Source of the DNA: Tulasnella sp. 424
Taxonomy: Eukaryota > Basidiomycota > Agaricomycetes > Cantharellales > Tulasnellaceae
Assembly (NCBI GenBank): GCA_019633425.1
Contig: WSUB01000193.1
Coordinates: 1-64,000, forward strand
Direction: 5' to 3'
DNA length: 64,000 nucleotides
Numbering within the stretch: position 1 is the first letter of the stretch; each line of letters opens with the position of its first letter. The notes beneath the pieces are model-generated. The model worked only from the letters and a program-made list of their open reading frames with translations. It was not told the DNA's origin and did no database searches. Made by a program: the position numbers and the translations under genes. Of the stretch, positions 12,351-23,675 are shown one piece after another.

Positions 12351-13734
12351 TCGAGCATGCCTTCCCCGACTCCCGAGACGGACCATTAAGCCGCGCGAGT
12401 CAAGTATTACCCCTCTGCCAACGATAAGTACATGGATTCCAGATTTCTACACGACTTGCAGCAGAGGATACGACGTCTAAATCAATCCGTATACACTCTC
12501 CCTCTTTGTTCGTATCGGATCATGCGCCCGTAGTGTTGGGAAAGAACGAAGCGCTTGCATTGGCGGCTGCGCCCTGGTATTTGGTCGATGATCTTTGACG
12601 TTGGCGGTGTTTAGGCGAGTAGTTGGTGCGAGGAGTGAGGCGAGAGAGTGTGGGATAAAAGAAAGATTTCGGCAGGCAAGGAGTATGAGAGGGAGGGAAG
12701 GGAAGGTCGAGGCAAACCAGTCGGCGTTGGGGGGTATGAAACGTCGGACAGTTGCAAGGGATATTCTAGAAGACTCGCCACTGTTCATCTGGAAGTGATT
12801 TTGGACCATTGTTAGCGTGAATTGTACAAGATACAAGTGTTTGTGGATGACATGACGTCTCTAGTCTTAGCCCGGGGTCTCCGGGTGATCGACGCGGTAC
12901 AAACTCCGCCAAGGTCCTCCCGCGAAAAGAAGGTCCAGTATTTCCCGGTCCCAAACACCCCACTCTCCAAATTTGGAGATTATTCGATAGCACAAATGAA
13001 CGAACCATGCTCCCCTTTTTGTGCTAGTGCACGGCGTTCGTGCCAAGGCCGGGTTTGACCAATGACGCATCCATAAAGCCATCAAAGAACTCTCAGGACC
13101 TGCACGGGATACCGCCCGTATCCCGGACGTGTTTCGACGACATTAGAGAATGAGTGTCAACTGATACGCTCAAATATGTGCAAAAGACATTGTTCTGTGA
13201 AGACTTGAGTGGACCTTTATTGACCGTTTCCCTTGTTTGGATGGAGTGCATCGCTCCGCGCATATATTCCGGATTCCGAACACCGCCTCCCTCGTTCCAC
13301 TTGTCCAACTTGTCCCTCAACCTTTACCCAACATCTCCCTCTCCCTCTCGTAATACCAAACTCTGGCATTGTCCAAAGTCAGATTGAATCAATGGCGACC
13401 GAGAAGCAGTTGCTTGGGAAACCACTCATGATGTCCGATCGACTACTTCAAACTCTTACACCCGAGGGACGAGATTCAAAGTCTTAGCGCGAGAATACAG
13501 TCCTTGAAAGGAGCAGCAGAATCAACCCTCAAAGTAAGTTTGCTTCGTACGTATATACGTTGAGGGGGTGTCTCGATCCTAAAACGTGCAGTGCTAGCCG
13601 ATCCGCTTGGCTGGGGGAGGAGGGACAAGGTGCATGTGACGTCAGCGGGTACACTGCCTCACCAAGGGTGCCTCACTCTCCAAAACACCGCGGACTGCTT
13701 GCGTACATTGCCTCGAGGACGAGGGACGACCGCC
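12351..13734. repeat. Spacer with module Q copy 2 and the empty insertion site
   Basis: Positions 12,660-12,760 correspond to both flanks of the 4844-6138 element but lack it, with a G-run at 12729-12734 as the joining point. Positions 12,735-12,950 are module Q. At 13,392-13,530 there is a frame (MATEKQLLGKPLMMSDRLLQ, then ESTLK followed by GTAAGTTTGCTTC) resembling exon 1 of the NLRs (MATNDES...QSPGKP, ESILK followed by the same donor). This is a detached, broken NLR first exon. Confidence 0.5.
13392..13533 (+). pseudogene. Orphan NLR exon-1 fragment
   Basis: Starts ATGGCGACCGAGAAGCAG like NLR exon 1. It keeps the GGGAAACCA, CTTCAAACTC and GAATCAA.CCTCAAAGTAAGT landmarks of exon 1 plus its donor, but with a small deletion and a stop (AAGTCTTAG) in mid-exon. 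No exon 2 follows. It suggests that a sixth NLR, or a duplication edge, once stood here. Confidence 0.55.
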
Positions 13735-13930
13735 TTCCCAACCGGCGACGCAGAGATTAAGAGAGATGGAATTAATCGCAACGTATGTTGCGTGTATTGT
13801 ATTATAAGAGAAAAGTGTCTGGATGACAAGTGCAAGGAACGTCCTCGAGTGCACTGTGACCTCTCCAGTCTTAGTAGCTCCGGGTGATCGACGCGCTACA
13901 AACTCCGCCAAAGCCTAACCTTTCCTCCCG
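13735..13930. repeat. Decayed spacer module Q, copy 3
   Basis: Shares the ATTAATCGCAACGTaTG...GGATGACAAGTGCAAG...GTGATCGACGCG.TACAAACTCCGCCAA core with 6,300-6,450, 12,820-12,910 and 41,395-41,540. No gene can be supported. Confidence 0.5.
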
Positions 13931-15847
13931 TGAATCCCGTCCGTCCGGGACCGTCCCTCATCCCTCCTCCTCAAGGCCATGCTGTCATAGGTCGAGCCAA
14001 ATACAGTGAGTTTCCAAACCACCCGTGTTTACATTCTGTTAACCATCCACACAGTTTTGTGCAGCACTCGCACACATTCAGCAGTTTGAATATGGACTGA
14101 CGGGGATTCCTGTGCGATCGTTCGACGACCAGGAATGGACCACACCTCCGTCAACCAACCACCTCCCTCCCGCTCCTAGTGTCTCGCGACTCCGGCCCGG
14201 GGATCTTCGACACGTTGCGATAGCCAGAAGAGTTGATACCCACCTCCACCATGAGCGAAGAGGCGTTCTAGCCATATCTATTACATCCTCGCCACCCTCC
14301 AGCTCACTTAACAACGAACGCCTACACCTTGCATAAGCTTATCGGCACCCGTAGGCTCGACGTTCAAATGGTCCCTCAAACTTCTCAACCTTGCTGTCGT
14401 GGGCCGTCGGAACACCAAACGATTTCGGGGTTCAGGATCAGCTCGCGTACCTCGCAGCACCGACGGAGAGGGGTCGACGACGCCTCGCTTGGTGTGATAC
14501 ACGTACTTACCAGGCTACCCCGATCAACCGGGTGAGGAGAATCTGTATAGAAAGTTTCCGATTGCTGTACGTTACAACTTTAATCTTCTCGCGGATTCTC
14601 GAGGGGTGCTTACAACGGACTCTCGCCAGCTTGGAATCGCCAGGAACTGCCCGCCATCTCGGCTTTGCAGCACCATGGACTTTATCAACGACGTCGACAT
14701 TCCCAAATCAAAACCATCTCCGTTGAGTGGGGATATCTCAACAACCTTCGCTTGCTCGGTATCATCGTCACTTCACCTTTGAGTCCGCCGGCGCCAACAT
14801 TCGAACCACGTTTCCCTGTCTGTCGCTGCTAGCTAAAGGGCCGACCACGTGAGTCTATCGTCAATCACGTTCGACTCGTACTTTGAGCTTTGGAATTTGC
14901 GGCTTAATGCGCGTTCTCGGATACCAGATTGACAGGAAGCGAATCGACCCGCTCTGCCAACGGAGGAGATTTCTTAGGTCAACCAAAACTACAACGGATA
15001 GGAGAAGGAGTGGAAGGGACTGGCCACCGTGCTAAGCGCTAGGGCGGCATCATTGGACAACGTGAGCAAAGCGTTTGGATCGAGCGGTCGACTCTCATTC
15101 CATAGTTCTGACGGCTCTACACCCCCTTCCCGCTCCCGCCCGATTAATAGCGACGCGGCCATTCACCTCGATATCGAGCAATTCACCGTGTATGCAGATA
15201 CTCGAACACTCGCATCGAAAAAAATGGATCATATAGCAACAGCGTTCGGTTTTGTTATTGTCCTTCATTATGTTCGCAGGAGAACAACCTTGAAGATTGG
15301 TCGAATGACATCAGCGACGTTGACGGAAACTAGAGGAGGATATTGAGGGTTACTAGCTAGTAGTGCAACGAAGTGAGTATGAGTTAGCGGATAATATGGC
15401 TTTCGGTGAAAGGGAGAGGTTATCCTGCTGGACGAGTTTCCCGGAGAAGGAATGGACCCGCAATATGGTCAGAGCACTTTTGTTCGAATTCCATCGATTC
15501 TTTCGTCCTATCCTAATCCTTTCATTCTTTCAGGCTATCGCCATTGACGTTGTAGTTCGATTCTTCCCTTAATGAACAAACTGCATGACGCATTCACCAG
15601 CCCACGATACCGCGCCCCAGAACGATTTACGAGAGATGCGATATTGGGTTTCTTCAAGCAACAGTACTGTGACATCGGTTGTAAAAGAGTTATCGAAGAA
15701 GCGGGACTGAGGCACGTACCCGCTGAAGCCATGCGGATCTCGTAAGCCTGAGGCTGTGCAGAACTGGTGCGCCGACTCATCCACCAACCTTCACCGAACC
15801 TCTCCCTCTCACGGCACCGCACTCTGGCATATTCACAAACTTCAGAT
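13931..15847 (+). pseudogene. Upstream companion module of NLR B (decayed gene)
   Basis: Homologous to the roughly 2 kb before NLRs C, D and E. Landmarks in order: a GGCCATGC.GTCA.AGGTCGAGCC block followed by a GTGAGT-type donor (about 13,976); an exon-like piece (QQFEYGLTGIPVRS, about 14,070); a block starting CTCATCGGCATC in sister copies; CGGATTCTCGAG (about 14,590); and QEANRPAL (about 14,935), which here runs into a stop. The unit appears to be a multi-exon gene now broken in every copy. I do not recognise its family. Its right end is also the NLR 5' region. Confidence 0.5.
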
Positions 15848-18800
15848 ATGGCTACGAACGATATATCAACGTCGGCCGATAAGGAGTCGCCCGGGAAACC
15901 AACAGTCACGTCTAGTCGATTACTTCCAACTGGGCCACTAGATCCAAACCTTGGCGAGAGAATAGAGTCCTTGAAACAAGCAGTGGAATCAATCCTCAGA
16001 GTAAGTCGACTTCGAGATAGACACACCTCGCCGTAAATGACCACCTTCTAGGACGCTACATGGCCATCGGAGTCGAAGAGCGCCGCCAACGAGTTGCTAA
16101 ACACCGTCAAGTCCTCCCCAAATATTCCCAGCAACGCGACCACCTACTCGCAAGATCTCATCAAAAAATATATCCAGTACGTTCGACGCTCTGCAGAGGC
16201 GTCAGTATGCTGTAGCTTGTTCCCCCTCAGAATCCTCGAGGACGTCGAAGCACAATTAAAGGACGCGAAATCCAAGACGGGGATGAAAAGATGGAAACTC
16301 CTTGAGGGAATCAAATCAATAGCTTCCAACCGTCCAAGCAAATGCACTTTACTCTTCCAGACCTGTCAGGATGATGTGTCAAAAGTCGTAATTTTTATCA
16401 ATGTGGGTGAAATACTGCCATTTCCAGGCTTGCTTTTCTCATAGAACTATTTGAAGGAGCTCTTGGATAACGAGCGGAAAAGGGGTAAGTGCCACTAGCC
16501 ATTTGCGAACCTGTAGGGAATTGATTGCTTGTTTGCTCAGAGGAGGATCTCGCGGCGTCTGGGATTTCTGCGGAAGCCCAAGTTGGATTGACCGTCCGAA
16601 GCGTTGAACGAGCACGTACGCCGCACTCCGACGTTCAACCAAAGCCCTCTGAACAAGAGATCGCGTCAAATGATTCGACTTTGGGCGCTTCTCCAACTCC
16701 AAACTTACTCTCACGTGGCCCGGAGGACGAGGAATCTCGCGGTCCGATTCGTCAAGAAGCTCTCGCCATAATCAGGAAGACCTTGAAAACCGTAGACTCC
16801 CTGTCCGGATCCGTCCCCGTCGCGGGAAACTTCGTCGCAGCCGCTGCCAAAGTTGGATTGGCATTCGTCGAAACGATCCAGGCAGGTCGAGTTGTGTGAC
16901 TTTCGCTCCGTTCTAATCCTGACGAGAGCATCTTAGACAATGGACAGTAACGACGATCTCGCCAAGGACCTGGCATCCCAGACAGACAAACTGTCCAAGC
17001 TTCTTAAGAAAATAACCGAGACACCGAACACGGATCAAGGACAACAGATAGCAGACGATGTCAAGAATTTACAAACGTAGGTTAAGATTATTCTCCTCAA
17101 GGGGTTATTCATACTGAGACCCTGGGCAGCGAACTTCAGCGCGTGCACGACAAAGTGAAAGAATGGAGATCCCTCGGTCGTTTCAACAAGGGCTTCCACG
17201 CTCGAGACCATGGCGAAGCATTGAAAGGTCACCAAGGAGCGATTCAAACTGCAATTGAGGAAATGCAGGTCAGTATAGCAACGTACTATGTTTACGTGAC
17301 GATTGGCTAAACTTACTTCTGACCAGCTCCTCGTGGGCGTCGACACTCGCAGCATCGTAATCGAACTAAGTCAGTTTCTTCCATGCTACAACACCGGACC
17401 TTTCTGACCGTTTACCTCAGGAGACAGCCAATTGAAAGAGAAGAGGCGTCGTCTACTTGACCGTCTGGGAGATGGAAAGTATGGAGCGCAGGGAAACTCG
17501 ATCCAAGACGTCACTTGTTGTCCGGGAACCAGAGTTGAAATATTGCGGCGGATCGATGATTGGATCAGGGATCCGTCTATGCCCGTGATATGGCTCCGGG
17601 GGATGGCTGGACGAGGGAAGTCAACAATTGCTTCCACGGTGGTTGAGAGCTGGAAATGCCGAGCCTCCTGTGCCATCTTCCACTTCCGCCGTGGACAGAA
17701 CACGCTTAACACGCGTGTTGTCTGCGCTCTCGCGAGGCAACTGGCGTGCAGTTTGGTTCCGGACGTCAGAAATGCGGTGCTCGACAGCGTCCGAGAGAAC
17801 GAGGACATCGCTGACGAACGGCTTGAAGAGCAGTTCAGGAAGCTCTTTGTCGCTTCACTAGGGAGACTCCATAATCAGGCCCACCCCATCGTCATCGTCG
17901 TTGACGCTCTCGACGAATGCGATAACCCAAAAGATGCTGTTGACTTCATTCATCTCATTGAACGGCATTCACCATCGTTCCCCGCCAACATCAAATTTCT
18001 GCTCACATCTCGACCAGAGGTCCAGCTCCTTCAGGCCTTTGAACAAACGAAATGGAGTGCAGAAGACCTGGACACCGCTCCCGATGTGTCAAACGACCTG
18101 AAGCAATTCATTCAACAAGCCCTCCAGCAAATCCGCGTCACCAACTCCAAAATCCCGGAGAACTGGCCTTCGTCCGACAATATCACCAGACTCGTGGAGA
18201 TGTCCCAAGGTCTCTTTCAGTGGGCCCGCACTGTGATCACATATGTGAGCAATGGGTCGCCCGTGGCTCGGTTGCAGGGATTGTTTAGGCAACCATCAAT
18301 GTGGAGCGGACTTGACGACTTGTACCACCAAATTCTGTCGAAGGCGTTTGATTCCCTTAGATTAGACGCGGAAAGAGGGGACCTTTTGCACCGAGTGCTA
18401 GGAACCCTTGCAGTGGCCCCGTATCCAATCTCCCTCGAAGTTATGGCTGGCCTCTACGCTGATAACAAGATCTTCGACGAGATGAACAAGGCGGACATCA
18501 TCCTGTTCCTCCGCGACGACATTCTTGCCGATCTCAATTCCCTCCTGTTCATCCCCACAGCAACCAATGAAACGATACGCCTCATGCACACCTCTATTCG
18601 CGACCTTCTCGTTAGCGAGCGCCGGTGCAAGCAAACATCGTACTACATTGACGTCGTTCACCATCATGAGCAACTGGCAAGCTTGTGCCTTGTAACGATG
18701 CTACGGGATCTAAAACAGAACATTTGCAACCTTTCCGACCTTTCGAAACCGGCTTCGGAGGTTCAGGGAATCGCGGAGCACAAGGTGCCGAGGGCCCTTC

Positions 18801-21041
18801 TGTATTGCTGCCGATCCTGGTCCATCCATCTCACGGAAGGAGTACAGTGGCCAACGCGAGACACAAATGCTACCACAGTAACGATTGCCGATTTCCAAGT
18901 GTTCAGCAAGGAGAAAATCATGTACTGGCTTGAAGTCATGAGCTTGGCCAGAATTGCCAAGGATGCGATTATGATGGCAAAGAATGTATATCAGTGGCTG
19001 ATGGTGAGTTGGAGACTGAGATTCAAACGCCGAGAATAGCCGAAGTGAACTGAATCGAGACTTATAGCTCTGGCCCAAATCTGTAATGGAGTCCAATAGG
19101 CTTGCCACGCTGTGGAATGATGTCCAACGGTTCATCGCCATGTTTTCAGAGCCGATCGAATTCGGACCCCTGCATATTTACGTGTCAGCGCTTCCCCAGT
19201 GTCCGCTAGAGACAGAATTAGGGAGGCTGTATCGTAAACTTGCAAAAGTTCGAACCATACACGGTCCCAAAGAGTCAACTTGGCCATCCAATATCTGGGT
19301 CCGCTCCTTGAATGCCCCTGTTCAAACAGTTGCATTTTCGCCGGATGGAAAGGCTATAGCATCAGGGTCTGATGACTTTACTATTCGACTCTGGGATACC
19401 CAGTCCGGAAGCGTGATCGGTGAACCACTCACAGGTCACAGCGACTTGGTTCGCTCTGTCTGTTTCTCGCCTGATGGCAAGGTTCTGGCATCGGGATCCT
19501 CGGACAAGACGATCCGACTCTGGGATACTCGGACTGGATCGGCGATTGGAGAACCACTCACAGGTCACAGCAACTGGGTTGACGCTGTCCGCTTCTCGCC
19601 CGATGGCAGGGTTCTGGCATCCGGATCCTATGACAACACAATTCGACTCTGGGATACTCAGACCGCAACGGGAGTCGGTCAACCACTCACCTGTCACAGT
19701 AGTGTTGTTAGCTCCGTCTGCTTCTCACCTGATGGCCAGGTTCTGGCATCTGGATCCTACGATAACACGATTCAACTTTGGGATGTTCAGACCGGAACCG
19801 CGATCGGTGAACCACTCACAGGTCACAGCGACTGGGTTCGCTCTGTCTGCTTCTCGGCCGATGGGAGGATTCTGGCATCCGGATCCGACGACTACACAAT
19901 TCGGCTCTGGGATACTGAGGCCAGAGCAATGATCGGCGAACCACTCACAGGCCACAGGGACTGGGTTCGCTCCGCTTGCTTCTCGTCCGATGGCAAAGTT
20001 TTGGCATCCGGATCGAACGACAAGACCATTCGACTCTGGGATACTCAGGCCAGGGCGATGATCGGTGAACCCCTCACCGGTCACAGCGACTTGGTTCACG
20101 CCGTCTGCTTCTCACCCGATGGCAAGGTTCTGGCATCCGGATCCAAGGACTACACAGTTCGGCTCTGGAATACTCAGACCGAAACGGCGATCCGTGAACC
20201 AGTTACAGGTCACAGCAACGATGTGTATTCCGCCTGCTTCTCGTCCGATGGCAAGCTCCTAGCATCCGGATCTTCTGACAAGACGATTCGACTCTGGGAT
20301 ACTCAGACTGGAACTGTGATCGGTGAACCACTCACCGGTCACAGCGACTGCGTTCACTCCGTCTGCTTCTCACCTGATGGCAAGGTTCTGGCATCTGGAT
20401 CCGGTGACACGACAATTCGACTTTGGGATATTCGGACCGGAACGGTGATCGGCGAACCGCTCACAGGCCACAGCGACTGGGTTCGATCTGTCTGCTTCTC
20501 GCCCGATGGTAAGATTCTGGCATCCGGATCCGACGACTACACAATCCGACTCTGGGATACGAAGGCCAGAGCAATGATCCGCGAACCACTCACAGGTCAC
20601 AACAACTGGGTTCCCGCCGTCTGCTTCTCCCCCTCAGGCAATGTTCTGGCATCCGGATCTTTTGACTTTACGATTCGACTCTGGGATCCTCGGACCGGAG
20701 CCCCGATCGGTGAACCACTCACCGGTCACCACGACCCCGTTCGCTCCCTCTGTTTCTCCCCAGAAGGACTGCTTCTCAGCGCACGTTATCCGGATGGCCG
20801 TTGCACCGCCTGGGATGCTGTGTCACATCAACGATGTGAAACTCCGTGTAGCTTTCCATCCCATTGGAATCCGACCTTTCAAGATCATTGGATAGTATTT
20901 TTCTCATCCCACTTCGTTTGGCTTCCTTCCCAATACTGGGTTTCTCCCTCTCCTGATATTCTTCTCTCTGGTAACACACTCGCCGTTCTTCATAATGGCA
21001 ACCTTTCTCTTTTTGATGTTTCTCAGACCCTCGCGCTTTGA
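15848..21041 (+). CDS. NLR gene B: HeLo-like/NACHT/WD40 receptor, intact by hand assembly
   Basis: Ten exons: 15848-16000, 16052-16176, 16231-16402, 16445-16484, 16541-16881, 16937-17076, 17130-17268, 17327-17369, 17421-19003, 19068-21041; 1,569 residues. The start is the ATG of MATNDIS, conserved in C, D and E. Exons 1-4 give an all-helical region. Exons 5-8 give a Ser/Pro-rich linker and a hydrophobic helix (PVAGNFVAAAAKVG) plus charged helices like the MLKL/HeLo-like bundle. NACHT: P-loop at about residues 445-453, Walker B VVDALDECD, LTSRPE. Winged-helix-like region contains HTSIRDLLVSERR. From about residue 995: 11 WD40 blades plus one degenerate blade, then a tail containing SGNTLAVLH. 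Intron 5 needs a GC donor (16882); the GT donor 4 nt downstream would give an early stop. Likely a cytosolic non-self sensor (inferred). Confidence 0.9.
19319..20830 (+). repeat. WD40 blade array of NLR B (11 + 1 degenerate)
   Basis: 129-nt units with the residues after GHS varying as DL, NW, SV, DW, DW, DL, ND, DC, DW, NW, DP. The residues flanking Asp in GSxDx vary as D/F, S/K, Y/N, Y/N, D/Y, N/K, K/Y, S/K, G/T, D/Y, F/F. The framework is otherwise near-invariant, also at synonymous sites. Confidence 0.9.
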
Positions 21042-21690
21042 TTAGTTTATTGGAAGTATGAGGTCGTTCCTTCAAATTGCCATTCTCGATGAATCGAAAC
21101 CACATCCATTTATTGTGTGCTGCAGCTCGCCGAGCCAATAATGCCGGAATAATGCTCACGAAAACCAATCGTTATCTAATTTCATGCTGCTCGGTTGCCG
21201 TGAAACCTCGTCACTTGACTGCCAGGTAAAGGATGGTACCGGAATGCAGATCTTCTATTTTTGTTCTCCATCCCATCTTGTTCTACTTTATTTTTGCTCA
21301 TGATCCGCCTTACGAGGAAGCCATAAACGAAAGTGGTACAGTCTCGTTATCCCTCCGTTAATGACCACGACTAATTGCAGGACGAGCTCACGTTGGGTCA
21401 GAACACCTACATAGGAGTCTTTCCATCCATTCCTTCGTCCGGGCGTGGCTCTGGTCAATTACATCATTCCCATCCACCGTCCGCTTGACCCATCATCGCT
21501 GTGCATATGCTTCGATTGTACCTTTCAACAACTGCGGCGTTCCTGACACCAGCTATTCATGAGCCCGTGGGCGCAGTACCGCCGCTTTGCGAGGTTTTTG
21601 CCAGTGACGGTACCCAGTTAACGGCATTTTGTTCAAGCTTACTCCGGCGTGAAAGAAAAGATTGCCGCTGTTGAGAACGCTAAGTGCGGG
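21042..21690. other. 3' flank of NLR B
   Basis: No gene seen. Opens like the 3' flanks of the other NLRs (TGATTAG then T-rich) and shares a GGTAAA...CCATCCCAT segment with 29,050-29,130 and 41,040-41,100. Confidence 0.5.
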
Positions 21691-23675
21691 CGATGTGACA
21701 ATCCTGGGTTATCCAGTCTTGGTTCGACGCGGTACAAACTCCGCCAAAAGCCGAACGGACCTTTCCTCTCATCCTCCTTTTCGAGGCCATGCCGTCACAG
21801 GTCGACCTAAAGACAGTAAGTTTCCAACCCACTCGTACTGTGCTCCGCTCACCAACCTGATGCAGTGTCGTGCACCACCAGCACACCAATGGATTCATCA
21901 GTTTGAATCTGGACCGACAACGGAATTCTGTGTGGTCCGAGTCGTCTTCTAGTCCAACTCGCCGCATCCCAGGCATCTTCACATCGCTTAACAGCGGATA
22001 ATCACGGTCTCGAGAGAAAGGAGTGTCCCGGTGCGTTCAACCCCGACAACTCAAAGCAAACTCTTTCCGGGCTCCCCATCCCCACCTGCTGCCGTTCGAC
22101 CCCTTTGGGTAGTCGACGACCGATTCGAATACACAACGCCTCCGTCAAGCAACCACCTCCATCCCGCTCCCTCGGAACTCCGGGATCGTCGGTACGTTAG
22201 GACAGCCAGAACAGCTGAAACCTACCTCCACCATGGGCGAAGAGGCGTCCCAGCGACTTGGATTACAGCCTCGCACCTCTTCAGCTCACTTAACAACGGA
22301 CGCCTACATCTCGCATAATGGAGCTCATCGGCATCAATAGGCTCGAGATTCAAATGTTCGAAACACCTTTTCACTTAGATCACCCCAACCTTGCTGCCGT
22401 GGGCCGCTGCAGTGCCGAACGCTTTCGTGGTTCATGGTCAGCGCGCGTACCCGGCACCCCACAGCCCCTCCCCAAACAATTACCTTCTCTCACCAGTAAC
22501 AGCCCACAGCTCAATCCCGGAGGACCCCGGTGCGAGGATTGTCGAATATGTCGGAATAAGCGGAACAGGCGATATGCGGACATACATACGGACGGACCGG
22601 GCTCGACGACGCCATCGCTTGTTGGGACACAAATAGGGACAGACTACCTCAATCAACCGGATGGGGGGAGTTTGTATAGAAAGTCTCCGACTCTTGTAAG
22701 TTCCAACTTTTCTCTTCTTGCGGATTCTCGAGTGTGGTGCTGATGACGGACTCTCACCAGCCCAGAATAGCCAGAAACTGGCCCCGTCACCTCAGCTATG
22801 CAGCTTTATCAACGAGGTCGATACTTTCAAATCAAACCATCGTCGTCGAAATAGCGATATCTCACAAACCTTGGCTTTCTCGATAAAATCTTCGAGTCCG
22901 CCGCCGCCAACTTTCGAATGACGTTTCCCTCCCCGTCACCGCTGGCCAAGAGGCCAACCTCGTAAAACTACCACGAATCACGCTCGACTCGCATTTGGAG
23001 CGTTGACGCATGCGATTCAATGCGCGTTCTCGGGTTCCAGCTGGCAGGGAGCGAATCGACCTGATATGCTGGCTGAAGGGATTGCTCGGATCGGCTAAAA
23101 TTACGAGCGGTCGAAGGACAAGGTAACAACAGAGGAAATTGACATTACGGGAGGATCCACTGCAACGAGGACAGACGCAAAGGGCAAATACCATGGAGGT
23201 TTCGGAGGTAGAGATGGGACGTTTTGCATGGCGGATGTGCCAAGTGTATTAGAGGCTTGAAAGGTATGGGACCAGGTACGGTACCTATACATATTGTATC
23301 GTCGTCGTTCTTCGTCCCAGACTGCCTCGAATCAATTGTATATCTTCTTCCTTCATCGTCTCAACCCATCACCCGCGTTGTGGTTCGATCCTACCCTTCA
23401 ACAATCCTCGCTGAACGCAGCGATCTTTACATCAAGAGCCCAAACCACCACGCCCCAAAGCGATTCCCGAGAGATGCGATGTTCAGTTTCTTCACGCAAC
23501 ATTACTGTGACACCAATTGTAACACAGTTATGGAAGAAGCGGGACTGAGGCACGCTATGCAGATCTCGTAAGCCTGAGGCTGTGCGGTGACCGGTGCACC
23601 GACTCATCCATCAACCTTCGCCGAACCACTCCCGCTCGCAGCACCGCACTCTGACGATACTCCAGAACTTCAGAT
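21691..23675 (+). pseudogene. Upstream companion module of NLR C (decayed gene)
   Basis: Same order as the other companions: GATC/TTCGACGCGGTACAAACTCC at about 21,722, GGCCATGCCGTCACAGGTCG with a GTAAGT donor at about 21,787, the HQWIHQFES exon-like piece at about 21,880, CTCATCGGCATCAATAGGCTCGA at about 22,322, CGGATTCTCGAG at about 22,720, and WQGANRPDMLAEGIARIG at about 23,040, which meets a stop soon after. No intact frame could be joined across the module. Confidence 0.5.

Noticed and set aside
19362..20600. Long minus-strand frames across the WD40 exons (also in genes A, C, D and E)
   Set aside because: They repeat with the 129-nt blade period and exist only because the sense repeats lack stops on the other strand; no start or domain logic.
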